From: Brachycybe producta
Lineage: Eukaryota > Arthropoda > Diplopoda > Playtdesmida > Andrognathidae
NCBI GenBank assembly: GCA_036925085.1
Contig: JAUPFP010000038.1
Coordinates: forward strand, 1,100,001-1,164,000
Direction of reading: 5' to 3'
DNA length: 64,000 nt
Of this stretch, positions 1 to 12,289 are shown piece by piece. Positions within the stretch are counted from its first letter, which is position 1; each line of letters begins with the position of its first letter. The notes beneath the pieces were generated by a model, which was not told where the DNA came from, did not search any database, and worked only from the letters and a program-made list of their open reading frames with translations. A program made the position numbers and the translations under genes.

Positions 1-312
1 CATCGACTCTTAGGAGCGTCCGCGACTGCAATCTTTCGCGACGACAGTCGCGTTCACGCCCCACTATGATTCCTGGCTGGTAGTGGTTCAGTCGTGGGTC
101 AATTTGCCTGTTGTTCAGATCGTTTTTGTGTTTTGGCGAATATTTATTTATACTTTCCACTACCACGACTGCGACGATACTACTCTCCGAGCAGTACAGT
201 CGCAGTTGCACAGTAGAGACACCTGTTGAGTACTCTGATCGCCGGTCGCATCAAAGAAACTGTTCAAGTCCGGTCGCCAGGTCGTGGTGGCTCCTATGGA
301 ATTCCACCTTTA
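1..312. other. Unassigned, less AT-rich flank
   Basis: Contains CGCGACTGCAATCTTTCGCGACGACAGTCGCG-like self-complementary words that suggest a repeat remnant. No gene or third KDM3 exon was recognised on either strand. Confidence 0.4.
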
Positions 313-737
313 AGCGGTAGTCACACTAGGCAGGTTTACAAGCCGCTGGCCATTAGCAGCAACAGCAAGCAGCAGCTGCTTTGGGTTCACACTTGTCCAG
401 TCACTGCTGGTATTAGCAGTGCAAGTCATCCAATCACTGTCTTGCAAAAACACAAACTCTAACAACAACAAACCCAAGCAGTGGAGTTTCAACTACCACT
501 AGTGACACTACTAGCAAGAAAAAGTTCACACTAGATGGCAGCAGCAGGAAGGGAGTCACATGACCAGCTGGTAGCTGCTAAAGTTGGACATGTCCAACTT
601 CACCAGCCGCAGTTAAAATCACTAGCCCGCTGGAGAAAGCAGCAGCTGCTAGTAACAGTTCAGACTATGCTGCTAGAGCGCTACAACCACCCAGCAGCAA
701 CCATCGGCTGGGAAACCAGCCTAGTGTGACTGCAGCA
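313..737. mobile_element. TTA-flanked fold-back MITE (PIF/Harbinger-like), copy 1
   Basis: Flanked by TTA on both sides (310-312 and 738-740). Terminal inverted repeats are AGCGGTAGTCACACTAGGC and the inverse of GCCTAGTGTGACTGCAGCA. The interior is rich in CAGCAGCAGCTG-type words, and short open frames here are translation of the repeat. A 3-bp TWA duplication is the hallmark of PIF/Harbinger elements; no transposase is present. A second copy in opposite orientation lies at 11571-12002. Confidence 0.75.
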
Positions 738-973
738 TTAAAGTAAAAACAAGCTCCCCTCAATGCTTTGTCCGTGTCTGAACCCTGAATGCTGATTCTT
801 CATTTGATAGCCATTTTCATAGCCATTTAATTTTTCTATTGTTTAGTAAAAAATGGCCCTCATTCTTAAACGTCACTTGTCATTCTCCTTTCCTGAAAAA
901 ATAATGAATGTTGATGCTCCACTATGTTCTAACCTTACCTCTTCCTCAACCTTTATTGAGCCCAGAGCATTAA

Positions 974-1099
974 GGCTCGTATTCTTAATGGTTTTTAAGT
1001 CAAAGCAAGTGCTAATTTCATCAATATTTACATGCATCTTCCTATCATATAAGTTCATGTGTTTAGCACTATCTTTCGACTTAGCAATCAAATACGACC
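974..1099. mobile_element. Small fold-back, GGCTCGTATTCTTAATG family
   Basis: GGCTCGTATTCTTAATGG at the left is inverse to CAATCAAATACGACC at the right, with AAGTCAAAG...GTGCTAA mirrored by TTTAGCACTA...TCGACTTAG. Other copies are at 54544-54984 (with a nested element), 54989-55099, 55155-55290 and inside 59575-59700. Confidence 0.6.
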
Positions 1100-1937
1100 A
1101 TTAAAGACACTCATTTAAAGAAAAATACATCCATCATATCTTGTGAGGTCGATATTTCACCTTAAAAAAATATGGTTCTTTATAAAATTATTATGCCATG
1201 TTTACCTTCGCCTAAAAACAGAATATCAGCGTATAAATGTGCATCTTTATAATGTATTTGTGGAACCAAAGCTTAATTACAATTTCAGATAGAGAAATAG
1301 AGAGAGAGAGAAAAACGTCGTCAACATGTTAATTATCATTCTGATAGTCGCCATGACAACGATGTGACAAATAACACGTGATCTTCCTCCTCCTACTACT
1401 CCCATCATCCTCAGATTCAATCGAATAACAACAACAACAACAAATAAATACAATTTTCTCTGAAAATCACACAACATCAATAAGAATATAATTTGCAATC
1501 GAGGGGAATTCAATCGAAAGTTAAACGAGAAATAAACAACAACTCATATTTTGCATCGTAATAATAAAAGTACAACTAGTAGGAGGAATAATTACAGGAA
1601 AATGGAAATAAAAACTCTTAATTTAAACAGTCGGAAATAAATATTTTGGGCAAATTATAGTGCAAGGCATTTATTTCCAAGGGCCCTGAAATTCTTGAAG
1701 AAAACTTGGCACACTAAATTTTCAAACTTGAAACCCTCTGAGCAGGGTTTCAAAATACAATGCTTTATTAAAAGCTTTCAGAGTACGTTATTATGTCGGA
1801 AACCTATTCAAAGGGTTCAAAAGTAATAAATAATATTGATAAACAATAATTGAATAGTCAATTATGCCGCGTTTCCATCAGATCAAAATAGAGTGGTTGA
1901 AAATGAATATTGATCAGGTTAACTTTTTTAAAAAATG
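1100..1937. other. AT-rich, no gene seen (KDM3 downstream intron)
   Basis: Low-complexity AT-rich sequence with a short (GA)n near 1290-1310. At 1730-1755 a small hairpin, AAACCCTCTGAGCAGGGTTT. Confidence 0.4.
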
Positions 1938-2220
1938 AAGCTTGCCGCACACGGCATCGGATCGGAACGAAACTAATCGAGATTTGTTTTATAAAAAGCA
2001 TTTCAATGGAGCCCTGCACATTAGCTTGGAACGGATCGGAACGGTACGAATCGGTTTGCAGAAAAGAGAGATTATTGTATCATCCAATTCCAGATACACG
2101 CTTTTGTTTGATTTGTGATTTCCTCTTATGAATTCCGATCGCAAGTTCAGACTGTGTGCGGACAATATATAAGGATTCCGACTGTTACGTTCCGATCCGA
2201 TCTAGTGTACGGCCTGCTTT
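1938..2220. mobile_element. Fold-back repeat with ATCGGATCGGAACG arms, full copy
   Basis: GCTTGCCGCACACGGCATCGG and ATCGGAACGAAAC at the left are inverse to GTTCCGATCCGATCTAGTGTACGGCCTGC at the right. Partial or diverged copies lie at 6421-6540 and 31858-31985. Confidence 0.6.
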
Positions 2221-3093
2221 ACCCAATCAAAATCCAGGTTCATCTCCAGTTTTGACCTAATGGAAAGAAGCAAATCAGAAGTCCGCCATTTTTCTTCCTA
2301 GAGGCTAGTGAGTACAAAGATCATCATCATCATCATAAAAAAGTGTTTCATTTGAATAAATTACTGAAGATGATCAACACACCCCAACCATATATCATTT
2401 AGTTCAGTTAACTTCAGTATATTAAGGATGAAGGTCGATATGGTGAAACACAAACAAACTAAGAAAAAAAAAGCGGAAGTATCATTCATCATTGCTCTAA
2501 TTAAACACGATTCACCACCACAACCACCCAAATCCATTCTGTCTCAGAATGAAGAAGACAAAAAAAAAAGCCAGAAGGAATGAATCACGACATATAAAAC
2601 GACGCCTAAGTGAATTTGTTTCTTATCTTGATAACTTTTACAACAGTAAACAACAACAACACAAAATGAATCGTGTGAACGAACATCAAATGTGAACTGC
2701 CCTGAAACCTTTTTGCCTTGTTACTACGGACGGAAATTGGGATAAACAAAACTAAACGAATAAGATTAGAAAAGGTAAAGGAGGAGGGGCTAAAAAAACA
2801 TACCCGAGAGGGAGAGACTATCTATAATTGAGTAACAGCAGCATGCAGCAAAAGCGTTGCCAAGGACGAAAATATAATACGTTTTTCTTGAAAATCGACA
2901 AGCAGCAGCAAATCAGGAAGGCCACAAGTTCTGTCATTTTTAATTTCATAATAACTGTTATGTATATTATTATAGAAAGTTTATCTTTTAAAATTGTTCC
3001 CTTTTTAGCATTTATAATATAATCCCCACTCCCACCTTTTGTTTTTCATTTCAAACATTTTGTATACTAGCTCCCTTTTAGGTTAACTACTAA
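2221..3093. other. AT-rich, no gene seen
   Basis: Simple ATC and AAC runs and poly(A) stretches; nothing recognised on either strand. Confidence 0.4.
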
Positions 3094-3749
3094 GCTACGG
3101 TCACGCGAGCGTTTGAAAAACAGACGCTTTCAAGAGCGTTTGAAAAACGGACGCTTTCAAGGACGTTACAACGTCCGTTATTGCAATAATATTGACAAAC
3201 GCGACCAGTCCCACACGTCACAACGCCAAGTAAACGTAACCGTCCACAGAACGTTTGTCGCCGACGTAACATGTTGGAATGTACGTTTAGTAATGGTATA
3301 GATGATGGTACTATGTTGTGTTAGTGGTACCTAAGTCAGTCCACACGAGACACTGTGGGTCGCCACTATGTGTCACCATGCAGTGGCAGACGCTGTTTGC
3401 TTTACATAGAACACCGTTGAAAACAATGGAATGTTGTCATTGGCATTCCACAAACAAAGTGTTCGCCACTCGTGACTGAACACGAATCGAAACTGAGGAG
3501 CAAAAAAAAAAAAAAAAAAGGATCGCGGTGTCTCGTATGCATCTCAAATAGGAATCAATGTTCTACTAAAACCGAACACTTTTTGTGGCGACACAAAGTG
3601 TCTCGCGAAAAGTGCACCTTTGTACTGACCCAGACGTCCGTTATTATGTCTAGGTACTGTCGAAATTACAATAGACTTCTGTCGCTCTGCGTGACCGGTG
3701 TAATAACGACCATCAAAACGTCCGTTTTTAACGCTCGTTTGACCTGAAC
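3094..3749. mobile_element. Fold-back element with CGAGCGTTTGAAAAACGGACG arms
   Basis: The left arm (GCTACGGTCACGCGAGCGTT, then repeated AACGGACGCTTTCAAG) is inverse to AACGTCCGTTTTTAACGCTCGTTTGACC at the right. About 650 bp with internal GTGTC/GACAC words; open frames on either strand are repeat translation. Confidence 0.55.
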
Positions 3750-5798
3750 AATTATTCTTCAAAAATTACCAATATGCTACGTTTGTAGTCGGCATTCCAT
3801 GATGACGTCCTCCCACAATATATATTCAATTCAATTGTTAATTATGAAATGCCGAATCTAAACGCGCCATTACGGTTGCTGTTCTTTAATATTGGAATTA
3901 CACAAACAAGTGTTTGTTGTTGCCAAGTATTTTGTAATTGACCATTGATTTTCATTCGGCGACCAATGGAAGTAAGAGGAACGAATTATATTCCCTACCT
4001 TCCTCTCCGTGGGCGGCTCCAAGTCCCTTAATATTTTAATCTCTAAATTAAGAATGTTTTGAAAGAAGAAAAAAAAACAATGAGCACAGATTTTGTACAA
4101 AAATCCAAATTAATTGAAAATCAACTGTGTTTTAAGACTTAATTTCATTAACTGAATCAAGTGACATTTGTTGTGGTTATTGTTTTTCATATTAAAATCA
4201 AAGTGGAAATAAACAACTAAAGTCTCACCATGTAAGAAGAAGAACAAAAAAACACCATCTGATTCTACTAATGGTAACATTACCAATATCAGTAATGTTT
4301 TGAAGTCAGAAAGAAGAAGAAGAAAGAAACACAACACCTTATTAGGATCTTAACTGTTCCAGAATATCGATTACGAATTTGCGATAGATAGGAGAAGGGT
4401 CTCGGGGTCTCACACCCACTTCTCCCCCTCTCCCTCTATCTCTCTCTCCGCCCTCCGTACGTTTATAAAATGTGTTTCTACGACAACAGAATAACGAAAA
4501 AATATGTTTGTAACCCCAAGTCACACAGTTATCATAAATTCCTCCTAATATAAGCAGCAGAATAAAAATTACCATAAAAAAGGGACACAGAATGGAAGAG
4601 GAAAATAATAGAAAAAGGATATTCAAATGAATGACCTTGCGACAGCTCGTCAATTTACCTCAATTCCCCTGAATCTCCCCCTTAACCCTCCCTCCCTTCT
4701 CTAAAAATAAGTCTGGGATGTGAGGTGAGAGGGGGGGGGGGGTGAATGAGAAACCATAGTGATTCTTCTTCCTTCCTCCCACTTTACCAACAACCACCAT
4801 CTTCCTAATTTACTGCCAAAAAAAATCCATATAACAAATAATAGAAACGAAATTAATCGATTTTCTTTCTCATTTTTTAAAAAGGGTTTTTTTTTTGGAG
4901 ATTTGTTTTAGGGTTTAGAAATAGAATAGTCTTTTTTTAAGCAATCTTATTTAAGAATTTGAAATTAGAAGATACATAATTTAATTTTGAGATAATTTCT
5001 TTGAAAATAAAACATTTTATGGCAATTTCAAACTATTCATTTCCGTTTTTTTTTATTTTCCTAAATTTGGTCTTCATAATCAAAATCAAATTTTAGAAAG
5101 TGAAAACAACAATATTATCTTTAATAACTTTCGTTTGCTATTTTAGTTTCTAAAAAAAAACAATAAAATAATCTAAACTGTTGTTTTCCTACTGTTTTTA
5201 TACACATTATGTTCAAAATAGGAAAACCCTTTCTTAATTTTTAGTTAAGTAATTAATTTATTTACATTGATTAAGAATCTATAATAGTATTTGAACGTTA
5301 ATATACTTAAAAAAGCTAACTTCTAACGACAATTTCAATGGCAAACTGTCCTATTCAGTTTTAATAAATCGTCAAAAAACGGGAAATTATTTTTTTTTTA
5401 GAAAATTCAGTTACTTTTCAAGTTTCTAAAACATTTCTATTTTTTTCTTCTTAAACTTATCTCAAAACTAAAGTTATTGTGTATATGTGTATAGTGTAAT
5501 AAGTGTATTGCGCGTAATGATCAACATTCAGACAATATGACTCTTCTAGTTTCTAAGACACTCGTAATTTTTCTTCTCCAGTTTATTTCAAAACTTCACG
5601 TTTTTTTACGTAGCTGACGATTAATTATTTTTTTTTTCCAAAATGACGAAATGTTTTCTACGAAAAGAGATATGAAAAAAAATTCTTAATTTGAACAACT
5701 GAAAATAATTAAATATTGTTATAAGACTCCCCCCCCCCCAAAAAAAAGGTTCTAAACTATGGCTGATAAATTGCTAATATATTATTTAAAGTTCTTAC
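3750..5798. other. AT-rich, no convincing gene (KDM3 intron 2 on the minus strand)
   Basis: Poly(A)/poly(T) rich. A minus-strand frame near 4000-4060 (EIKILRDLEPPTERK) is followed by a donor-like GTAGGG, but it has no family match and is not called. A G12 run is at 4731-4742. Confidence 0.4.
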
Positions 5799-5957
5799 CA
5801 GACACGGCCAAGGAATGGAGGACGAGCTTTTTGAACTGTTCTTTCGAAGAGACCAAACCAAAGTGTTCTCGATGGCAAACACCTGAAAGACGTTCTCGTC
5901 GTAAACACGAATCCACTCACGTCGTTTCCACTCAATCTCATCAAATTCGACCAGAAT
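5799..5957 (-). CDS. KDM3: KDM3/JMJD1-type demethylase homologue, second coding exon
   Basis: Seen: 53 codons between an acceptor TTTTTTATCAG (AG at 5959-5958) and a GTAAGA donor beginning at 5798, with phase 0 on both sides. The translation opens ILVEFDEIEWKRREWIRVYD, continues with an ENTLVWSLRKN block and ends SSSIPWPCL. Family knowledge: KDM3 proteins have the same series here (V-E-F-D-x-x-x-W-[RK]-x-R-x-W-I-x-V-Y, a basic L-V-x-x-x-R-K segment, then a Trp-Pro pair). Joined to exon 1 the junction reads HELT-ILVEFD, in register with the vertebrate proteins. Inference: the downstream exons lie left of position 1. I looked on the minus strand of 1-5798 and found no convincing third exon. A fold-back MITE begins about 60 bases from the acceptor, inside intron 1. 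Confidence 0.85.
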
Positions 5958-6014
5958 CTGATAAAAAACAACAACAAGAGAAACGATTATATAAGTATAC
6001 CTTGTATTTTAAGT

Positions 6015-6390
6015 TTTCAGCTGTTTTTAAAGTGTAAACGCTACTCGAACTCTTGGATTATTCTGTCTTTCAGTTGCTAAAATGACGAGAAACTTGGCTA
6101 TCTTTTAGAAACTAGAAGGGTAGCTCAATCACTTAAGAGGATATTTTTTTCAAAATAAGCTATTTTTATGTCACATTAAAATGACACAAATTTAACCAGA
6201 TGATGTTTTTTTTTAATTCTGTCAATAAAAAGTTTATTTTGAAAGATATCAACATTAAAATATCTTTTAAGTGATTGAGCTATACCCTTCTAGTTTCTAA
6301 AACACTTTCTATTTTCCCTTAATTTTTAACTTCTGAAAGACTAAAATAATCAAAAAGTTCGAAAGAATCGAAACAGTTCATAAACCATCA
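6015..6390. mobile_element. Fold-back MITE, 'TAGAAACTAGAAGGGTAGCTCAATCACTT' family
   Basis: A nearly full-length inverted repeat. The left arm has CGAACTCTTGGATTATTCTG and AAACTAGAAGGGTAGCTCAA. The right arm has the reverse complement, TTGAGCTATACCCTTCTAGTTT, and then AAAATAATCAAAAAGTTCG. Arms are about 150 bases around a short AT-rich centre. It lies in KDM3 intron 1, about 60 bases from the exon 2 acceptor. No transposase is present; other copies are listed separately. Confidence 0.7.
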
Positions 6391-6420
6391 TCCTAAATAG
6401 AAAAAATAACGCTTGTAACA

Positions 6421-6540
6421 ACACACATCGGATCGGCAACGGAACAAATCGGAATATTTTGATAACAAGCATTTCAAATGAAGAGCCACCGACGTGGCGG
6501 TTCCGTACCAATCCAAGCTAGTGTGCACGGGCTCCACTGA
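6421..6540. repeat. Diverged copy of the GATCGGAACG fold-back repeat
   Basis: CACATCGGATCGGCAACGG at the left and TTCCGTACCAATCCAAGCTAGTG at the right match 1938-2220 and are mutually inverse. Confidence 0.5.
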
Positions 6541-7391
6541 AATGCGTGTTATTAAAATATTATTCGTTCCATTCCAATATAGCGTGCTTTGTTACAAAGC
6601 TCAACACAAACAATTTTAAGATTGATTCCACAACCTTTAAAAATCCACCTGTTTTTTTTTTATAATTATAATTGAAATTTCAACAAAAAAAAAACGTCAA
6701 AAAGTAAATAGAAAACCCGTGTATTTATCGTTTACAACAATGATTCTACCTTCTCTAATCTGAAACGTTGAAACAAGTGACACACAAAAAGGAGAACACT
6801 GAGAATTAACAACCTTCAAACGACCTCTGAATATAAACATCACAATATAAGAAAACGAAACCACAGAAAACCAGCACCAAGAAATATTTCACCTTTTAAA
6901 ATGTGTGTGTATTCGTGAAATAACGACACAAACACAAAAATAAAAAAGCAAAAGGGTCACTTTTTTAAATAAAATAAAAAACTGAACCGAAATTCTAATA
7001 TTACCTTTTATTCCTATGAGTCCACTTTTTTTTTTGTAATAAAATTTAAAATAGAAAACACAACCAACAAACAAAAAAAAGAATTTTTTTTTTAAAAAAA
7101 CCTCTTCGGAATTATTATTATTGTTCAGAAAAACTCATCGCTGATAATATATACTCCAAAGACATATATATTTATGAAGACGAAGATAACGAAATTTACA
7201 AACGAAGTCGAAAACCGAAATTTCCCTTTTCATTATAAATATAACATGTGTTTCTTTTCTTTCTAAAAAAGAAAGATGGCCACTTGCACGTTTTTTTGTT
7301 TTGTTCGTTTATGTTAATTCATGCATATTACGCGCAACATAAACCAGACAATATAGAAAAAAAACAGACACACAGTTAAGTTCGTTGCAGT

Positions 7392-7418
7392 CACACACAC
7401 ACACACACACACACACAC
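7392..7418. repeat. (CA)n microsatellite
   Basis: About 13 CA units in KDM3 intron 1, followed 25 bases later by a short (TG)n run. Confidence 0.9.
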
Positions 7419-7952
7419 CTGGTCTACTTTGAAATTAACTGTGTGTGTGTTTGTCTATATGACATCTATTGCATATGCTTTTTATACAATAATATAATCG
7501 ACACATTTTTCATTCCGAACACTGGAAGCGGAAGAAGAAGAAGAAAAAAAAAGTGTATTATTAAATAAAGTACGTAGGAAACACTTTTTTTCAGGTAGTT
7601 GTTGTAGTCGTCGTGTTCACAACCACCACCATCGCCATCATAACGAAAAAAGGTTGAGCTTCCATTTTTGCAGTCAACGACAACGAAGAACCAAGAAGAA
7701 GAAGAAGAAAAGCAACAAAACCGACTTCTCTCAGTGTAATAATAATTCCAATAATGACAAACAGAAAGAAGAAAGAAAAAAAAAACGCACAGAAAGAGAG
7801 AATAGAATATATATATACGATAGATAGAAAGAGAGAAAAAAGACGACAGTTGCCTAGCGATGTATACATATATATTACGTAGCCATAGAGAGAAAAGAGA
7901 TGCGGAAATCAATAGATGGTTGTCATGGAAACAGATGGCGCGCCTTGTCATC

Positions 7953-7983
<31 letters not shown>

Positions 7984-8048
7984 ATCCCCTCTATCTCACT
8001 TTCTCTTATTTTTTTTAAATGAGAGCGATAAAATGTGAGCCTTTAGGT

Positions 8049-8054
<6 letters not shown>

Positions 8055-8098
<44 letters not shown>
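8055..8098. repeat. (GA)n microsatellite
   Basis: 22 GA units. A (TC)n run lies 80 bases upstream (7950-7975), so the two can pair as an imperfect hairpin. Confidence 0.9.
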
Positions 8099-8102
<4 letters not shown>

Positions 8103-8293
8103 AAGAGAGAGTTGCTTATTTGAACCTGAGGGAGGGTTCTGACCGTCCTACAGTTCACCTTGTTTACCAATTTTGATTGTAGACTAACAAGAGAGGGATC
8201 ATCATCATAATAACGAGTGGTTTGGACTCAATTATGGATTCACAAGAATAAAATAAAAACACGAAAGGGAAATATTTAGTACAGTAAAAAAAA

Positions 8294-8294
<1 letters not shown>

Positions 8295-8326
<32 letters not shown>
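8295..8326. repeat. (TA)n microsatellite
   Basis: 16 TA units following AAAAAAAG. Confidence 0.9.
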
Positions 8327-8330
<4 letters not shown>

Positions 8331-8366
8331 TCTCCCTCCCTCTCCCCAGTTGTTACTTTGGTCTAA

Positions 8367-8709
8367 AGCTTAAACTTCATTCACGCGACATCCATCGAGC
8401 GACCTACCGCGAGCGAGCGTCAGCACACATGCGCGTTTTCATACCATATACAAGCAACTATTAGCGACTTGTCAAAGCGTCGCGACTTGCTACTCGGTTG
8501 CAAACGTTTCAAGTCGCTACCCAACGACCAATCAGAGACCAGATTTTGTTACATATGGTGTCTTCGACGCCATTTTTTATGACATCACACACCATGAAGA
8601 CACGCCCAAAACGTTTGTAGGTGCAGCACATATGTCTAGTGTGTGCCAGCGACTTGAAATAGCAAGTCGCAGACGCTAAGCTCAAGGTAGCAGGTATGAA
8701 GTTCCAGCT
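8367..8709. mobile_element. TWA-flanked fold-back MITE rich in AAGTCGC words
   Basis: Left end AGCTTAAACTTCATTC is inverse to GTATGAAGTTCCAGCT at the right; flanks TAA and TTA. Interior has repeated GCGACTTG/CAAGTCGC words in both orientations. It sits beside (GA)n and (TA)n microsatellites. Confidence 0.65.
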
Positions 8710-8954
8710 TTAGGTTGTTACTTCAAACAATATTTATTAATTTTTAACACATTTTCAATTATGAATCGTGTTTCGATTTATGTTAAATATACATGTATAT
8801 TAATGTATGTAGAAGAACATTTCAGCTGTAAGATAAAATTAAGAAAATGTCTGCAACTTTAATCAATGATTCAATTATAAAAGGATAAATTTTGAAACGA
8901 CTTTCATTTAAAAATAACGTTATTTAAATAATTCAACTCTCGTAGTCTCTATTA

Positions 8955-9536
8955 GGGCCTTGTTCCAATTCTGGCGAAAAATTGCGCTCCATGAAAATTT
9001 CAGACTATGTTGTTTATACTATGGAGAGATGTGCTAATGCGTTACTATTATGCCTCGTTTTCACGATAGTTGCTGTCATGAGAGCAACTATCGCGAGAAC
9101 TATCATCATGAAGACCATATGATAGTCACTATTACACTATAGCCACAGAATAAGGAGACATACAGAAGGGAAACTCTCTTGCGGCGCCTTTGAAGTTGCT
9201 GTGACAGAATTTCATGACCTTGGACTGAAAGCTTCTCTTATTTTAACCGGTTACTTGATGGCCGCCATTTTGAAATGTATTACTATGTTTGGTTGTTTTG
9301 TGTTATTCATTTGATTAAATGGAAACATAAGGAGGAAACAAATACAATTTTAGTCAACGTTGTTCTTTTTTTAGATTTGCGGGCGTCATATCGAAAATTC
9401 CTTTTCTCCTAATAGTCATGTCACATTGTCCAAATAATACAAATGAATTAGCACATTGCTCTATGGTAAACACTTATTTTTCACCAGTTGAAATTTTCAC
9501 AGGGTGCAAATTTTCGCTCCAATGGAAACAAGGCCT
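8955..9536. mobile_element. PIF/Harbinger-like MITE, GGCCTTGTT termini, copy 1
   Basis: TTA at 8952-8954 and 9537-9539. Termini GGGCCTTGTTCCAATT and GGAAACAAGGCCT. Subterminal GCGCTCC...GAAAATTTC is inverted at the right as GAAATTTTCAC...CGCTCC. Near 9050-9125 a smaller palindrome (CGATAGTTGCTGTCATGAGAGCAACTATCG) suggests a nested insertion. No coding sequence. Confidence 0.75.
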
Positions 9537-9544
9537 TTAAGTGC

Positions 9545-9895
9545 AAACACCCCTTGAACTCTGGTTTCAGAAGAAACATTAAAAGTGAAAGTGTTCTAGA
9601 AACCAGAAAAACATAGCGTTTCATGCTGTATCTTTTAAAATAAGCTTTTTATGTCAGTTTGAAAATGGTTCAACTTTAAACTAATATTTTATTTAAAAAT
9701 TTTAGTCTATACAAAGATAACTTTGAAAGACATCAACAATGAAAATACTAATAAGTGATCCAACAACCATTCTAGTTTTTACTGAAGTGTTTATTCCTAA
9801 AATGGAGAGAATAACCAGAGATTTGGACAATCAATCACCTGTTCATAAAAACATCCTTAATCCCAGTTAACTTCTGAAGACATTGGCTTTGAATA
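9545..9895. mobile_element. Fold-back MITE copy, same family as 6015-6390
   Basis: Carries the CTTGAACTCTGGTTTCAG arm, GTTCTAGAAACCAGAAAAAC, AAAATAAGCTTTTTATGTC, the inverted GATAACTTTGAAAGACATCAAC and a degenerate right arm. Diverged from the other copies. Confidence 0.5.
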
Positions 9896-11570
9896 ATAAG
9901 CACAATTCTAAGATGAATAACTAAAATGTCTTATTAATTTATTTATTACCTTTTTATTGATTTCTCTCAATGCTTTTTTAATGTGAATTTCAGTCATTTG
10001 TTTACTCTTTAAATTTCTGACATAAAATTGGGCCATTTTTTGTTGTTGTTAATTTTGAAGGGGATTTCACAGAAATAAAAGATCTCATGCATTTTTTCTT
10101 CTTCTCAAAAGCTCATCGACCGTTGAAAATGTCTCAGACAGACACAAGTCCACCCGGTTTTTTTTCTTCGTTTTGCCCACTTTTTATTACCCCTCTCTCC
10201 CTTTCCTGTTTGTTCACATAAAAAAACCATAGCGTGGGCGTCAGAAAAGAACATTTTTCTGACAGTCAATCAATAATAAGTAATCGATAAGTCGGCGTGC
10301 TGCTACCATTAGGGCCATTCGTGTGTCTGCTGTATATGTATGTGTATAAATTGAAAAATAAGAGCTTGGAAAACAAAAGAATGTTTAACATACGAGACTA
10401 GAATAGGATAAAATAGGAAGGTGGAGGAGAGAGAGGGTGGTGATGATGATGATGATGATGAAATGTCTACCCGTCCATCATCAGCAGCAGTAATAAAAGG
10501 ATATTCTTTTGTTCCACCCTCAAACCCTCCTCTCTCCATCCACAATTGGTATCAATGAGAAAAGAGAACCAAAAATATTTGTCCGGGATATTTCCATAAA
10601 GTCTCTTCTAGAACAATGGGAGAAGTTCAATTTAAACTAATATGTCCCCCCCCCCCCGCTTTCCACTCCCACACTATTATTCAAACCATCACCATTAAAT
10701 GCGTAAGGGCCTATATGAAACCAATTGTCGATTTATCCAAATTACTGACTTTTGACTTTATGTTTAGGAGATTTTTTTTACTGGTTATTTATTTTTTTGA
10801 CACTGAAGAATGACGAAGATGGATTATAAGTCAAGTCTGTCATATTACTGAAATAATAATCTCATTGTAAAGCTTTCCCTTCCCCCTTTGGATAATAATC
10901 AGACTAAAAAAAGAAGGTATATTTGAACCTAGTTTTGAAAACATTTTGTAATTGTAAAGAAAAATATAAAGGGATTTTAAAAAAAATTAAGAGTAAAATG
11001 AACCTCCGTAAATGCTTCATATGTCAATAACTTGAAAAATATTGCATGACCATTATAAATAGACCAAAGAACGGCCCTTTTATACTGATATAAGTGGTAA
11101 ACGGGTGTGAGAAATTTATAATAAACAAAATAATTTTAAAGAAATTAGCACAAAAATTCAGCCAAACTTCTAGTTTCTAAAACATCTTCAAACACCGATA
11201 ATCAATTTAAAATGGCTAAAAGAATACAGTAACATATATACATTATATACTTGGAGGTAGCTCAACTCATGCCTGAGAAAAACGTCTTGTGTGTGTGTTT
11301 CAATTGTATAGCCTCCCTTCAAGGTTCTCTTTTATTTCTCGTATATATTCAGGGTTGCCTCCGATTTCAATTTCTGAAATTCTCAAGACTTTTTTTCTTC
11401 CATAACAAGAGTTGGATATTTTCCCGGTTTTTCAAAAAAACAACTTCTATCCTGTAATAATAATGGACATAACTGTGATATATATTATAATTTATTACTT
11501 TCTACTGCTTGTAGCAACAGCAATATATATTCTATTGACCTTGACGTTTTTTTTTTTAAAAATACTCTTA
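9896..11570. other. AT-rich intron sequence, no gene
   Basis: Within KDM3 intron 1. A (GAT)n run at 10438-10460 and a C10 run at 10647-10656; TTCTAGTTTCTAAAACATCTTC near 11168 is a solo fragment of the 6015-6390 MITE family. Confidence 0.45.
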
Positions 11571-12002
11571 TGCCGCAGTCACACTAGGCTGGTTTCCCAG
11601 CTGCTGGATGCTGCTGGCTGGTTGTAGCGCTCTAGTAGGATAGTCTGAACTGCTACTAGCAGCTGCTTTCTCCAGCGGGCTAATGATTTTAACAGCGGCT
11701 GGTGAAGTTGGACATGTCCAACTTTAGCAGCTACCAGCTGGTCATGTGACTCCCTTCCTGCTGCTGCCATCTAGTGTGAACTTTTTGTTGCTAGTAGTGG
11801 CACTAGTGGTAGTTGAAACTCCACTGCTTGGGTTGGTTGTTGTTAGAGTTTGTGTTTTTGCAAGACGGTGATTGGATGACTTGCACTGCTAATACCAGCA
11901 GTGACTGGACAAGTGTGAACCCAAAGCAGCTGCTGCTTGCTGTTGCTTCTAATAGCCAGCAGCAACCAGCAGCTTGTAAACCAGCCTAGTGTGACTGCCG
12001 CT
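11571..12002. mobile_element. TTA-flanked fold-back MITE (PIF/Harbinger-like), copy 2
   Basis: Inverted relative to the copy at 313-737, with high similarity throughout (for example GGACATGTCCAACTT and the CAGCTGCTGCTTGC words). Flanking TTA at 11568-11570 and 12003-12005. TIR GCCGCAGTCACACTAGGCTGG at the left and its inverse at the right. Confidence 0.75.
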
Positions 12003-12289
12003 TTAAAATCGGGCCGAGACAAGGCCGGAAGACGTCCACGCTCCAGTCCAGTCTCAGCACAGTAATCTGGAAACAACACTTGTCTGTGAAAACACTCCAT
12101 AAGCTTTCCGTCTGCTTCGAGATCTTGACGTCACAATCACATGGCATGGCTTTTTAGTATTTTGAAGATGCGAGCTGAACAGTTAACCTACACCTGGAAA
12201 AAGTAAACACGACAATATCCATCCGGTCACGGCACGCTGTTGTAAAAACAGACGCATTGACTTTAATGGCGGAATTCTTCCACTAGGTG

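Larger units (their letters stand above)
6600..8366. other. Low-complexity intron sequence, no gene
   Basis: Within KDM3 intron 1. Poly(A), GAAGAA and microsatellite tracts. Long minus-strand frames at 7466-7951 are low-complexity (Phe/Leu/Ser-rich). Confidence 0.5.

Noticed and set aside
3990-4060. Possible third KDM3 exon or other exon on the minus strand (EIKILRDLEPPTERK with a GTAGGG donor)
   Set aside because: No match to KDM3 or any family I know, and a weak acceptor.
7466-7951. 161-codon frame on the minus strand
   Set aside because: Low-complexity Phe/Leu/Ser-rich translation of GAA and GA tracts; no splice or family evidence.
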